A stretch of DNA of 64,000 nt from Chitinophaga dinghuensis (GCF_003259435.1 NZ_QLMA01000007.1:124001-188000), one strand, 5' to 3'. Counted from the stretch's first letter, positions 54,418 through 64,000 are shown. Program-made: numbers and translations. Notes: generated from the letters alone by a model not told the origin.

Positions 54418-54948
54418 CTAACTATTCATCTTTACCATCAGGTGCTCATCATGCATGACGCCATTTTTAATTACGGCCTGTTTTTTAATCGCTTCCAGAT
54501 GGAAGCCAGCCTTCATCAGTACTTTCTGTGAGGCAATGTTGTACGCAAATACGCCTGCATAGATGCGGTGAAGATGCATTTCTTTTAAGGCATAATCAGA
54601 CAATAAAGATACTGCTTCCGACATAACGCCTTTTCCATGAAAGGGCGCGCCCAGCCAGTAGCCAATTTCAGCGGAATGCTGGTAGATATCTGATTGTGGG
54701 GTAAGCGTGATCACTCCCGCAATTTTACCCTTGAAATAAATACCCCATACATTCTTTATTTTCCCCTGTTGAATCAACGCATAAAATTCTTCTGCATCTT
54801 TCAGGGAATACGGAGACGGAAAGCTGTCGCGCAGATTGGCTGCAATAGCAGGGTTATTGGCCAGCAGGGCCATGTCTTCCAAATCGCTGTGCGCAATAGC
54901 TTTCAGCTGTACGTCATTGTTGCCTGTCAAAATGCTTGTTGATTCCAT
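54418..54948 (-). CDS. GNAT acetyltransferase (RimJ/RimL type)
   Basis: A 176-residue acetyltransferase. The RimJ/RimL order is clear: D-L-E-D-M-A-L-L-A-N-N-P near residue 20, I-A-G-V-I-T-L, a strand A-E-I-G-Y-W-L-G near 94, the acetyl-CoA loop F-H-G-K-G-V-M-S-E-A-V, and R-I-Y-A-G-V-F-A-Y-N-I-A-S-Q-K-V-L-M-K-A-G-F. Such enzymes acetylate protein N-termini or small amines. Confidence 0.9.
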   Translation of the reverse strand: MESTSILTGNNDVQLKAIAHSDLEDMALLANNPAIAANLRDSFPSPYSLKDAEEFYALIQQGKIKNVWGIYFKGKIAGVITLTPQSDIYQHSAEIGYWLGAPFHGKGVMSEAVSLLSDYALKEMHLHRIYAGVFAYNIASQKVLMKAGFHLEAIKKQAVIKNGVMHDEHLMVKMNS

Positions 54949-55397
54949 ATCACAAAAGTAAGCTATTTAGGACTACTGAATATTCGCAGTCTAACCCTGA
55001 CGGTCATACGCCAAATATCGTCCGTACTGCTGTAATTGTATGATTTTTTTAAAAATGTTATGAATGGGGATGCCCGTCTGTGGCTGGTTTGGGTCTGTTG
55101 TAGCCATTTTATCTAGAAAGATATCTAATAAAACGCGGATTGCGTTGAAGTTTTCTATAGCTTTGCGGCCCTGTAGTTAAAAAAAAGTTAAACGTAGAAA
55201 CCATTTGCTTAAAAAGACATTGCCTGTGCCCAAGTTATTGTAGCCGCACCAATACTTTCTAGCAACCCATTCGTCCTTTGTAGCCCGGCCCTTGCTGGGT
55301 TTAGCTGTTTTATATAGTTAACCCTCATCAGCAGCAATGGGACTGGTGCATTGTTTCCCAAAGTATTGTTTAATACAATTTAATATCATTCCTATTT
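54949..55397 (+). promoter_or_regulatory. long 5' region of the protease-SusCD operon with TTGTAGCC repeats
   Basis: About 450 bases without a gene. The octamer TTGTAGCC occurs exactly three times: 55098-55105, 55238-55245 and 55278-55285. A TAGCTTTG at 55158-55165 fits the -7 box. The 230 bases between it and the ATG would be a long leader. This is a likely control region; the regulator is not known. Confidence 0.45.
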
Positions 55398-58022
55398 ATG
55401 CACGCAAGTTACAGGAAACTGTTATGGCTACTCCCATGCGTAGCCCTTTCGGCACAGTGTTTTACATCCACTGATGTAATAGCCCAATCCAAAAAGAAAA
55501 GCGGGTGGCTCTTCAAAAAGAAGGCTCCCGTGGTGGCTGCGGATACAACTGCGAAGAAGAAACCCGATACCAAAGGGATGAAACCCTATTCGGAAGTGAT
55601 CACCTCGGAAGCTGTAACCAGCAATGGTTTGCTGAAAGTGCACCGGGTGAAAACAGACTACTACTTTGAAATCCCACTGAAATTAATGGGCCGACAAATC
55701 CTGGTGGTGAATAAAATTTCGAAAGTACCGGAACAGCTCAATGAAGCTGGCGTGAACAAAGGAATGAACTACGCCAACATGGTCATCGCTTTTGAAAGAG
55801 ATACCCTGTTGAATAAACTCTTTCTGCGTAAACAGAACCCATTCCTGGAAGTGCCTGCCAACAACGCTATCGCGCAATCCGTGGCAGATAACTTCATCCC
55901 TTCCCTGATTGATCAGTTTAAAATAGAAGCTTTTAATAAAGATACCTCCGCTGTTGTCATCAACGTATCAAAACTATTCGATGGCTCCAATAGCAGTATC
56001 AACAACGTTTTTGAATCACTCGGACTCCCAGGTTCTCCTATCAAAGACCTGTCTCGTATCCGCGGTATTAAATCCTTCCAGGAAAATATAGTGGCCAAAT
56101 CCGAGCTGACATCGAAAATCACCGGTGTGGAAGTATCCATAGAAACCACTACCAACCTCGTTTTGCTCAGCGAACAACCTATGAAGCCAAGGTTCGCCGA
56201 CAGAAGGGTAGGACTCTTTACCACTCCAAGATGGTATTTCAGCGATGCCCAGCATAAACTGGAAGAAAGAGAACTGATCACCCGCTGGAAACTGGAACCT
56301 AAGCCGGAAGATATGCAGCGCTACCTGAACGGCGAACTCGTAGAACCTAAAAAGCCAATCGTTTATTATATCGATGCCAGTACGCCGGCACAATGGCGTC
56401 CTTACATCAAGGCAGGTATTGAAGACTGGCAGAAAGCTTTTGAAGCGGCTGGCTTCAAAAACGCCATCATCGCAAAAGATGCGCCTACCGATGATCCGGA
56501 TTTCGACGGCGATGACGCCCGTTACTCTGTGGTGACCTATGCGGCTTCTGCGAAAGCCAACGCCATGGGCCCCTCTGTTATTGATCCCCGCTCCGGCGAA
56601 ATCCTGGAGGCAGATATCATCTGGTGGCATAATGTGATGAGTACCCTCCATTCATGGGTGCGTATTCAAACAGGCGCTATCGATCCTCGCGCCCGTGGCA
56701 ACCATTTCAGCGATTCCCTCATGGGCCATGCTATCCGTTTCGTATCCAGCCACGAAGTAGGCCATACGCTCGGATTACAACATAACATGGGTAGTTCCTT
56801 CGCTTTTGAAGTGGATTCCCTGCGCTCGCCTGAATTCACCTCCCGCATGGGCGGTACTGCACCGTCTATCATGGACTATGCCCGCTTTAACTATGTGGCA
56901 CAGCCGGGAGACAACGTTACTCAGATCACTCCTGCCATTGGCGTATACGATAAATTCGCTATCGGCTGGGCTTACCGCTATACCGGTAAAAATCCGCATG
57001 AGGAACTGCCGGAACTGAACAAACAGTTACGCGCACACGAAAATGATCCCCTCTATGCTTTCGGCGAACAACAGGATATCAGAGATGCAATCGATCCGCG
57101 CAGCCAGATCGAAGACCTGGGCAACGATGCGGTGAAAGCAAGTCGCTACGGCCTCCAGAACCTGAAACGTATTGTTCCGCAAATCCTTAGCTGGACAAAA
57201 GAAGAAGGCAGCACCTACGATGAAGCCGGTAAAATGCTGAACAGCGCCATCGGTCAGTGGAACCAATACGGATACCATGTAATGGCAAATGTAGGCGGTA
57301 TCTATGTAACGCCTACCGTATTCGGTCAGCAACAGAATACCTACCAGCATGTGCCTAAAAAGAAACAACAAGAGGCGGTGAAATACCTGATTGAAGAGGT
57401 ATTCAATACCCCGGCATGGTTGTTTAAAAATGACATCTATGCGAAAAGCTATCCTATCAAGGAAAGTCCGATCGGTAATATAGAATACGGCGCACTCGTA
57501 TATGCGAAAGGGTTACAGTCCTTCTTCTATTACGACCTGCTCCGCGACGAAAGACTCTCCCGCATGCTGGAGAATGAAGCTACTAACGGCGCCACTGCCT
57601 ATACCGTGTCTGATCTGATGCAAGACCTGCACCAGGGCATTTTTGCCAAAACCATTAAAGGCCAGACACTGGATATCTTCGAACGTAACAGCCAGAAAGG
57701 CTTTGTGGATGCACTGATTGTAAGTATCGATAAATCTATTGCGCCGCCGGCAGCTAAAAGATTACAGGAAGAATTCGCCCTCACCGGCCTGGATGGTTTC
57801 TGCAGCTTCTCTTTACAGCCGCAAAAAGAAAATGAACGCGCCGGACGTAACCTGAATTATTTCTCTATTCACCGTGTATCCGATGCCGTTAGCGCTAAGC
57901 GCGGAGAACTGAGTCGACTCATGCAGCTGCTGAACAGCCGCAAGAATACAAGCGACAGAGCCACTGCCGATCACTACAGCGATCTGGTACTCCGCATACA
58001 ACAAGCATTAAACAACAAATAA
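55398..58022 (+). CDS. zinc-dependent metalloprotease (DUF5117/DUF4953 type)
   Basis: An 874-residue exported protease. The signal peptide ends near residue 29 (V-I-A-Q-S), and a Lys-rich stretch (K-K-K-S-G-W-L-F-K-K-K) follows. Residues 55-290 fit the DUF5118/DUF5117 propeptide-like region. The catalytic motif is H452-E-V-G-H456-T-L-G-L-Q-H462-N-M-G, the metzincin three-His form with Glu453 as base. A following S-I-M-D-Y-A-R-F is the Met-turn. The C-terminal third fits DUF4953. SusC starts 26 bases downstream, so the protease probably supplies peptides to that importer. Confidence 0.9.
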   Translation: MHASYRKLLWLLPCVALSAQCFTSTDVIAQSKKKSGWLFKKKAPVVAADTTAKKKPDTKGMKPYSEVITSEAVTSNGLLKVHRVKTDYYFEIPLKLMGRQILVVNKISKVPEQLNEAGVNKGMNYANMVIAFERDTLLNKLFLRKQNPFLEVPANNAIAQSVADNFIPSLIDQFKIEAFNKDTSAVVINVSKLFDGSNSSINNVFESLGLPGSPIKDLSRIRGIKSFQENIVAKSELTSKITGVEVSIETTTNLVLLSEQPMKPRFADRRVGLFTTPRWYFSDAQHKLEERELITRWKLEPKPEDMQRYLNGELVEPKKPIVYYIDASTPAQWRPYIKAGIEDWQKAFEAAGFKNAIIAKDAPTDDPDFDGDDARYSVVTYAASAKANAMGPSVIDPRSGEILEADIIWWHNVMSTLHSWVRIQTGAIDPRARGNHFSDSLMGHAIRFVSSHEVGHTLGLQHNMGSSFAFEVDSLRSPEFTSRMGGTAPSIMDYARFNYVAQPGDNVTQITPAIGVYDKFAIGWAYRYTGKNPHEELPELNKQLRAHENDPLYAFGEQQDIRDAIDPRSQIEDLGNDAVKASRYGLQNLKRIVPQILSWTKEEGSTYDEAGKMLNSAIGQWNQYGYHVMANVGGIYVTPTVFGQQQNTYQHVPKKKQQEAVKYLIEEVFNTPAWLFKNDIYAKSYPIKESPIGNIEYGALVYAKGLQSFFYYDLLRDERLSRMLENEATNGATAYTVSDLMQDLHQGIFAKTIKGQTLDIFERNSQKGFVDALIVSIDKSIAPPAAKRLQEEFALTGLDGFCSFSLQPQKENERAGRNLNYFSIHRVSDAVSAKRGELSRLMQLLNSRKNTSDRATADHYSDLVLRIQQALNNK

Positions 58023-58048
58023 ATAAACAACCTGATCTTCTGTAAGCA

Positions 58049-61000
58049 ATGAAAAAAAGTCAGTTCTTAGTGAAGGTATTTTGCCTGCTCCTGGCAGTCT
58101 CCCTTTCCCCATGGTGGGCGCAGGCGCAAACAGGCCAGCGTACTATCAAAGGAAAAGTAGTAGATGCGGTGTCTGGCGAAGTACTGCCGGGCGTGTCGGT
58201 ATATGCCAGCAATAAAACAATTGGCACTGTCACCGGTACCCAGAATGTAATCGAGAATATCAGCATCGGCGCTATTACCGATGAAAAAGGGGAGTTTTCC
58301 CTGAAACTGCCGGATTCTCTCTCCGTAAAACAACTTACCATTGGTTTTATGGGGTACGAAACCCAGCTGCTGCAGCTTACTGCCAGCAATCACTACAAAA
58401 TAGCGATGTCTAACTCCGGTAAAAACCTCAATGAGTTCGTATTTACCGGTTACCAGACCATTAAGAAGAATAAATCCACCGGCGCGATTGACAAAATCAG
58501 CATGGATAAAATCGATGTGGGCGGGGTGATGAGTGTGGAACAAATGCTGCAAGGACAACTCTCCGGCGTGGCTATCACGCCGCAATCCGGTGCTCCGGGC
58601 CAGGCGGCGAAAATCCGTATCCGCGGTACCTCCTCTTTACAAGGCACCCAAGATCCCCTCTGGGTAATCGACGGGCTGCCAGTAGAAGGCACCAACCTGC
58701 CTTCTATGGAAGATGCGAAAGCCATCGATCAGCTATACACTACTTCTATCGCAGGTTACAGCCCTTCTGATATCGAAAGTATCACCGTACTGAAAGATGC
58801 GGCTGCTACTGCTATCTACGGCGCCCGCGCTGCCAACGGGGTGATTGTGATCACTACCAAATCTGGTAAGAAAGGAGAACGCCTGTCTGTGAACTATCGC
58901 AATAACTTCACGTTCACACAGAAACCGGATCTGGGCCGACTGAACCTGATGAACAGCGACCAGAAAGTAGGACTGGAACTGGATCTGTATACATCCGACT
59001 TCACCTACGCACAGAATAACGGCCAAGTATCCCGCATTCTTCAGAAATACAATATTTCTCCGGAAGATCTTACTAATAAAGGATTTGACGGTATCGATGC
59101 TGCGGCACGCAACGAAATCAACGCACTCAGAGGGATTAATACCAACTGGAACGACCTGATCTTCCGCAGTGCCTTCACCCAGGAACATACCGTAAGCGTT
59201 TCCGGTGGCGGAGATAAAGCAGCTTATTACTTCAGCGGCGGATACTATGACGAAAAAGGCGCTACCATCGGAACCGGCGCTAATCGTTATAACATCACCC
59301 TGAAAACAGATTACGACCTGACCAGCAAACTGAAATTCTCTGCTGGCATCTTTGCCAATCAACGCAGTCAGACCTCTTTCAGTACTAACCGTGGCGGTAA
59401 TACGAATCCTTTACAGTACTCCCGCCTGGCCAATCCATATATGAAAGTATTGGACGACAACGGTAACTATGTGTATGACAGAAATATCGGCGGCGACAGA
59501 AACGTAGTGGATTTCAACTTACTGGAAGAACGTAAAAATACCAGCAATACCCTGAAGACACAGTCGGTGAATACCAACTTCAAACTGGATTATGAAGTGA
59601 TTCCCCGCCTGCATATCAGCTCCCAGCTGGGTATCCAGTCGGATATCACTACCGGCGAGCAAATTGCCCTCGGTAATACGTACTACGTAAGATTACTCGC
59701 AGACCAGAATATGCGTTTTGATCCAACCAGCGGCACGCAGAAAACCATTCTTCCTGACGGCGGCGTGATCAATAACAACAACCGTAATATGCAGCAGTAT
59801 ACGCTGAAAACAATGGCGGAATACAGCTTTAACCTGCAAAAGAAACATGACTTCAACTTCATGGTAGGTAATGAACTGAGAAGAGTAAAAGATAAATACA
59901 TGACCAGCACCGGTTATGGATACGATCCTAAAACACTCACCACCATTCCTATCAAGTTCCAAAATGATAACGATATCAAAGACCTGTACAAAGACAGAAC
60001 CCTCTATACAGAGAATGCTTTTGTATCCTTCTTTGGAACTGGTAGCTATACTTTCAATAATCGCTATACCTTAGGTGGTAGCATCCGTTTCGACGGTTCC
60101 GACCTGTTCGGGGTAGATCCAAAGTATAAATACCTGCCACTCTGGTCTGTAAGTGGATTATGGCGTGTAATGGAAGAATCTTTCATGAAAGATATCACCT
60201 TCATTAATACCCTGAATGTCCGCGCCTCTTACGGTTTGCAAGGAAATATTGATAAGAATACATCGCCTTTCGTAGTAGGCACCTATACCAATGTACCTAT
60301 TCTGCCAGGTAATCCTTTGCAGACAATCAAAGTAGATGCACCACCTAATGCCAAGCTCAGATGGGAAAAAACCATCAACAAGAATATTGGTATCGACATC
60401 AGTATCCTGAAAAACAAGGTGAACATCACGGCCGATTACTATGATCGTCATGGTAAAGACCTGATCAACGTACGTGCATTGCCGTTAGAAACCGGTTTCC
60501 AGAATATGACGGTGAACTGGGCGGAAATGCGTAACCGTGGTGTGGAATTCAGCATCAATACCAGGAATATTACCCGTAAGGACTTCCGTTGGTCTACCGA
60601 CTTCAACTTCTCTTACAATAAAAATACCGTACTGCGCGAAACCCTCCAGGACAATAGCTATTTCCCTTCCAGAGAAGGACAGTCTACCGGAACGATCTGG
60701 GGTATTGACTATGCTGGCCTGAATGAACATGGTATGATCCTCGTGAACCATGGCGGTAAAACACAGACCTTATCTGAACTGTTGCAGTTGCAGGATGATT
60801 TTGCGGGAGACCCGGATCTGGGTGGCTTATTCCCGTATTCTAATCTGACAAATGCACAGCAGAAAGCCCTCTTCCGCAATATGGGTACTTCAGATCCGCT
60901 GTACACAGGTGGTTTCAATAACAACTTCACCTACAAAAGATTTGACCTGGCTATCGGCCTGCTGTTTAACTTAGGTCAGAAAGTGAAGATAGAGCCTTAC

Positions 61001-61420
61001 TACAATCCGTTCTACTACGATCGTGGGGCTAACTCCTCCAATAAAATCCTGGACCGCTGGACACCATCCAACCCTAACGGTCAGGCGCCTCCGTTGTTTG
61101 GAGATGGTCCTAATACGCCGGAAGATCAAAAGCTACTGGGCCACTGGTTGCAAGATAAATACTACCAGTTCACCAGCCTGGGATTATGGGTAAGAAATGG
61201 CGGCTATGTACGCGTACGTAATATCACATTAGGCTACCGCCTGCCAGAAGAGGTATGCACCCGCATCCGTCTGCAAGGCCTGAAAATTACGGCAGAAGCG
61301 CGCAATCCATTTGTATTCTCCGGTAACTACGACGGTTACATGGACCCGGAAACAATGGGTAATATCTATGCACAGCCAATTCCTAAAACATTTACCATCG
61401 GCCTGAATGCCACTTTCTAA
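58049..61420 (+). CDS. SusC/RagA-type TonB-linked outer-membrane receptor
   Basis: A 1123-residue receptor. The signal peptide ends near residue 26 (A-Q-A-Q-T). A carboxypeptidase-regulatory-like domain (30-115) starts with T-I-K-G-K-V-V-D-A. The plug has the SusC signatures I-R-I-R-G-T-S-S-L near residue 190, P-L-W-V-I-D-G-L-P-V-E-G, and S-I-T-V-L-K-D-A-A-A-T-A-I-Y-G-A-R-A-A-N-G-V. The barrel ends in N-A-T-F. It imports oligomers with its SusD lid. The preceding protease suggests peptides rather than glycans. Confidence 0.93.
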   Translation: MKKSQFLVKVFCLLLAVSLSPWWAQAQTGQRTIKGKVVDAVSGEVLPGVSVYASNKTIGTVTGTQNVIENISIGAITDEKGEFSLKLPDSLSVKQLTIGFMGYETQLLQLTASNHYKIAMSNSGKNLNEFVFTGYQTIKKNKSTGAIDKISMDKIDVGGVMSVEQMLQGQLSGVAITPQSGAPGQAAKIRIRGTSSLQGTQDPLWVIDGLPVEGTNLPSMEDAKAIDQLYTTSIAGYSPSDIESITVLKDAAATAIYGARAANGVIVITTKSGKKGERLSVNYRNNFTFTQKPDLGRLNLMNSDQKVGLELDLYTSDFTYAQNNGQVSRILQKYNISPEDLTNKGFDGIDAAARNEINALRGINTNWNDLIFRSAFTQEHTVSVSGGGDKAAYYFSGGYYDEKGATIGTGANRYNITLKTDYDLTSKLKFSAGIFANQRSQTSFSTNRGGNTNPLQYSRLANPYMKVLDDNGNYVYDRNIGGDRNVVDFNLLEERKNTSNTLKTQSVNTNFKLDYEVIPRLHISSQLGIQSDITTGEQIALGNTYYVRLLADQNMRFDPTSGTQKTILPDGGVINNNNRNMQQYTLKTMAEYSFNLQKKHDFNFMVGNELRRVKDKYMTSTGYGYDPKTLTTIPIKFQNDNDIKDLYKDRTLYTENAFVSFFGTGSYTFNNRYTLGGSIRFDGSDLFGVDPKYKYLPLWSVSGLWRVMEESFMKDITFINTLNVRASYGLQGNIDKNTSPFVVGTYTNVPILPGNPLQTIKVDAPPNAKLRWEKTINKNIGIDISILKNKVNITADYYDRHGKDLINVRALPLETGFQNMTVNWAEMRNRGVEFSINTRNITRKDFRWSTDFNFSYNKNTVLRETLQDNSYFPSREGQSTGTIWGIDYAGLNEHGMILVNHGGKTQTLSELLQLQDDFAGDPDLGGLFPYSNLTNAQQKALFRNMGTSDPLYTGGFNNNFTYKRFDLAIGLLFNLGQKVKIEPYYNPFYYDRGANSSNKILDRWTPSNPNGQAPPLFGDGPNTPEDQKLLGHWLQDKYYQFTSLGLWVRNGGYVRVRNITLGYRLPEEVCTRIRLQGLKITAEARNPFVFSGNYDGYMDPETMGNIYAQPIPKTFTIGLNATF

Positions 61421-61430
61421 ATATTAACCA

Positions 61431-62765
61431 ATGCGTAAAGTACTATATACCGCCGGACTGATAGGGGCATTGACCACTTTCTCTTCCTGCAAAAAATACC
61501 TGGATATCGTGCCTGTAGGGAAAGTAATCCCTACTACTGTGGCCGACTTCCGCAAAGAACTGGATGCAGGATATGCCATCATTAACTATGATAAAGGCCT
61601 GGCTTCCTACAGAGCAGATGAAATTAAAATGAATGAAAGTCGCTCCAGCGACGTCAATATGCTTCAACCCAACTATTTCTGGGATGAAAACAATGGCGCT
61701 AATATTTATACCTACGACTGGAGGGCTAAATATCAGCAGATATTCTATGCTAATCATATCATAGATGCAGCGCCTAATGCTACAGACGGTACCCAGGAAG
61801 AGAAAAATCAATTGCTGGGAGAAGCTTACCTGATGCGTGCTTACACGCATTTTAACCTGGTAAACCTCTATGGCAAACCTTACAACGAAGCAACCGCCGC
61901 TACTGATAAGGCTGTTCCGGTTATCATCAAGGTAGACCTGGAAAAAGTAAGTGGCCGTAATTCTGTGAAAGAAGTATATGATCAGGTAATCGCAGATATT
62001 GCTACCGGGTTGTCGCTCGTCAACGTAGATCAATATCAGACCGCAGCTTCGTATAAGTTTACGAAAGTCTCCGGTCTGGCCATGGCAGCGAGAGTATATC
62101 TCTACACGCATCAGTGGGAAAAGTCACTGGAAGCGGCAAAAGCAGTATTGGCGAAGAAAAACACACTGGTAGATTTTAATAAAGCTTCCACGCTGCCTAC
62201 GCAGTACAATTCAGTGGAAACCATCCAGGCACTGGAACAAAATTATACCTCTGCTTATATCCAAACCGCTTTTGTTTCGGATGCATTGTATGCATTATAC
62301 AATACTACCGGCGATTTACGTTTGAAAGTGTTTTATGGAAAAGACAGCAAAAACAATAACGTTGTCTCTAAAGTAAGTAACAGCAATAGTTTCCGTCAGT
62401 CATTCCGCGTGGCGGAAATGTACCTGATTGCAGCAGAAGCTGCTGCACAGCTGAATCAGCCGGAGCAGGCAAGAACTTTCCTGAATCAGCTGAAGAAAAA
62501 CCGCCTTACAGCGGATTTCTATCAGACAGAAGAGGCAAGACTCGCTACACTGACTGGCGCCGCACTGTTGCAGGAAATATACAATGAAAGATCCCGTGAG
62601 CTGGCATTTGAAGGTCACCGCTGGTTTGACCTCCGCAGAACCACACAGCCGCAGATTGTCCATACTATCAAAAGTAAGACAGTTACCCTGCAGGCCGGTG
62701 ATCCTCGCTATACCATCAAAATTCCGGTGGAAGCGATTGCAAATAATCCATTATTATCTGAATAA
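61431..62765 (+). CDS. RagB/SusD-type surface lipoprotein
   Basis: A 444-residue lipoprotein (lipobox F-S-S-C, Cys20) followed by K-K-Y-L-D-I-V-P, a typical SusD start. Helical TPR-like units form the core (E-A-Y-L-M-R-A-Y-T-H-F-N-L-V-N-L-Y-G near residue 130). The C-terminal R-E-L-A-F-E-G-H-R-W-F-D-L-R-R is the family signature. It starts 10 bases after SusC and is the lid of the importer. A terminator follows. Confidence 0.93.
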   Translation: MRKVLYTAGLIGALTTFSSCKKYLDIVPVGKVIPTTVADFRKELDAGYAIINYDKGLASYRADEIKMNESRSSDVNMLQPNYFWDENNGANIYTYDWRAKYQQIFYANHIIDAAPNATDGTQEEKNQLLGEAYLMRAYTHFNLVNLYGKPYNEATAATDKAVPVIIKVDLEKVSGRNSVKEVYDQVIADIATGLSLVNVDQYQTAASYKFTKVSGLAMAARVYLYTHQWEKSLEAAKAVLAKKNTLVDFNKASTLPTQYNSVETIQALEQNYTSAYIQTAFVSDALYALYNTTGDLRLKVFYGKDSKNNNVVSKVSNSNSFRQSFRVAEMYLIAAEAAAQLNQPEQARTFLNQLKKNRLTADFYQTEEARLATLTGAALLQEIYNERSRELAFEGHRWFDLRRTTQPQIVHTIKSKTVTLQAGDPRYTIKIPVEAIANNPLLSE

Positions 62766-62787
62766 CCGTATCGTGTAAACGAAAATT

Positions 62788-62825
62788 AAATGGCCGCTGG
62801 TATTGCACCAGTGGCCATTTTTGTT
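62788..62825 (+). terminator. terminator of the protease-SusCD operon
   Basis: Arms 62788-62801 and 62807-62820 pair with one G-T wobble, followed by TTTTTG. It begins 22 bases after the stop. Confidence 0.85.
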
Positions 62826-62952
62826 AGTTATCGTTCTATAATTGATGTGTAATAGAGTGCTGAGCCCTTATTGGTAGCAACGGAATGATTATAGGGAGAC
62901 ACGATATACACTGGTCGCATGATCTCCTCAAACCCTCAGAGTAACAACACGA

Positions 62953-63720
62953 TTACATCAGTTTGCGGGTAACGGCATGCGACAAAGCATCCATAATGTT
63001 ACTCACTTCCAGGCGCTGGAATATGCGTCGGCGGTAATACTTAACCGTGTCTGGCGAAACAAAAATTTTCTCCGCAATCTGTTGAATGGACAAACCTTGT
63101 GCATGTAAGCGTAATACTTCCAGCTCTCTTTCCGTAAGTACAGGCTTCTCTGTGGGGTACCATTTTTTAGTGGTTACATTTAACTCCCACGTTTCGCTGG
63201 AGCCTTCCTTTGAAATATGGACATTGCCTGCTGTCTGATGAGGAGAGAGGGAAACAATGCAAATCGATTTCCACATCCTTCCATCCTTGGTGAGAAAAAG
63301 GGGGGTGAGCTTATGATTGACAAGTATTTGCTTACCTTTTTTATCAATGAGGTGAAAATCATAACGGATACTGTACTTTTTCCGTTCCTGCAGAGGAATA
63401 TCGGCATAGAACGCAAATGCAGCCTCATTCATCAACGCCAAAAATTCCAGGTCTTTTTCCGGAACATGCCGGAAGAAGAATTCATACCCTAGTTGTAAAA
63501 CTTCCTTGGCTGTATACCCGCATAGAAACAACGGATTGTCTGATACATATTCAAACGACATATTAGTATAATCGATCAGGTATACACTTTCGTAGGTAAG
63601 ACGGGCAAATGCTTTTACCACTTCCAGGTAGGATTGCGGCGTTTGGTCTTCCGCCGGGATTTCTTCTAACTTGTTTACTTTCAATAAACTGGAACTGGAG
63701 TTGTTTCTCATGTACAGCAA
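62953..63720 (-). CDS. PAS-like/LuxR-type transcriptional regulator
   Basis: A 255-residue regulator. Residues 35-165 look like a PAS sensor: Y-L-I-D-Y-T-N-M-S-F-E-Y-V-S-D-N, an F-F-R-H-V-P-E-K-D block, and R-Y-D-F-H-L-I-D-K-K-G-K-Q-I-L-V-N-H. Residues 192-252 hold the LuxR helix-turn-helix: L-T-E-R-E-L-E-V-L-R-L, I-A-E-K-I-F-V-S-P-D-T-V-K-Y-Y-R-R-R-I-F, and L-E-V-S. It faces the end of the SusCD operon and is divergent from the DUF3667 gene. Target unknown. Confidence 0.85.
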   Translation of the reverse strand: MLYMRNNSSSSLLKVNKLEEIPAEDQTPQSYLEVVKAFARLTYESVYLIDYTNMSFEYVSDNPLFLCGYTAKEVLQLGYEFFFRHVPEKDLEFLALMNEAAFAFYADIPLQERKKYSIRYDFHLIDKKGKQILVNHKLTPLFLTKDGRMWKSICIVSLSPHQTAGNVHISKEGSSETWELNVTTKKWYPTEKPVLTERELEVLRLHAQGLSIQQIAEKIFVSPDTVKYYRRRIFQRLEVSNIMDALSHAVTRKLM

Positions 63721-63802
63721 TTAGGTCAGCATAAATTTACACTCTGGTGTAGGGTTTTGCAAAATATTTGTTTCCATTTTTGGCAGAAATATATTTTACA
63801 CT

Positions 63803-64000
63803 ATGGATTTGACGAATGTCAATACCGAAAGTCTGAGCGAAACTGCCGCTATTCACTGTCGGAACTGTAACAAAACTGTTAGCACTCAATACTGCGGCCA
63901 TTGCGGAACTCCCATTGCTTTAAAGAGAGTAGATAGGCATTATGTCGTCCACGAGATACAGCATGTATTGCACTTTGAAAAAGGAATCCTTTACACCGTC
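63803..64000 (+). CDS. DUF3667-like protein, N-terminal fragment (cut by window edge)
   Basis: An ATG at 63803 opens a frame that runs off the right edge; 66 residues are visible. A zinc-ribbon-like C-R-N-C-x8-C-G-H-C-G lies at residues 19-34, followed by a helix with H-Y-V-V-H-E-I-Q-H-V-L-H-F and G-I-L-Y-T-V. This is the start of DUF3667 proteins, which carry a zinc ribbon before membrane helices. It is divergent from the LuxR gene with an 82-base gap. Function unknown. Confidence 0.75.
   Translation, partial: MDLTNVNTESLSETAAIHCRNCNKTVSTQYCGHCGTPIALKRVDRHYVVHEIQHVLHFEKGILYTV

Overview
The window comes from a Bacteroidota chromosome, most likely Chitinophagaceae and Chitinophaga-like. The signs are a protease-SusC-SusD operon, several periplasmic or lipoprotein glycoside hydrolases (GH20, GH106, GH29), many lipoproteins, few Shine-Dalgarno sites, TAnnTTTG-type -7 boxes, and families typical of the phylum (6-bladed beta-propeller, DUF1573, DUF6528, DUF5117 metalloprotease, DUF3667). 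No rRNA, tRNA, CRISPR array, transposase or phage gene was seen.

Layout. 1-6.4 kb: a glycan operon with two tandem DUF6528-like proteins (the first cut by the window edge), a GH20 beta-hexosaminidase and a GH106-type hydrolase. 6.7-7.7 kb: two small membrane proteins. 7.8-10.1 kb: tryptophan 2,3-dioxygenase plus kynureninase. 10.3-16.8 kb: a coiled-coil protein, a NylB-like serine hydrolase, an unrecognised protein, an AraC regulator with an FAD monooxygenase, and a lipase. 16.8-19.9 kb: the scar of an old tandem duplication, in which copies of two 3'-end/terminator segments flank two unrelated genes. 19.5-24 kb: a lipoprotein, a 759-residue protein joining an aegerolysin-like domain to a transglutaminase-like domain, and two small genes.

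24.4-38.4 kb is the most unusual locus. Two thioredoxin-like/DUF1573 lipoproteins are followed by two tandem Sec-exported ten-cysteine proteins carrying an insect-type peritrophin-A (CBM14) chitin-binding motif. A hairpin separates these from a tight operon of a 6-bladed beta-propeller lipoprotein, a CxxC thioredoxin-like protein, an RND adaptor lipoprotein, two different RND permeases and a TolC-like channel. My inference is that the cysteine-rich proteins are oxidised or proofread in the periplasm and are served, or sensed, by the envelope-spanning complex. The link rests on gene order, cysteine content and spacing only.

38.5-47.2 kb: two peptidases, a DUF6624 protein, twin DUF3592 membrane proteins, an acetyltransferase, and a MocR regulator divergent from dxs. 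47.3-54.9 kb: a GH29 fucosidase, a PadR/HAAS/serine hydrolase operon, an S41 peptidase, DUF2167 and UPF0158-like proteins, and an acetyltransferase. 55.4-62.8 kb: a secreted zinc metalloprotease with a SusC/SusD pair, consistent with peptide or protein scavenging. 63-64 kb: a PAS-like/LuxR regulator divergent from a DUF3667 protein cut by the right edge.
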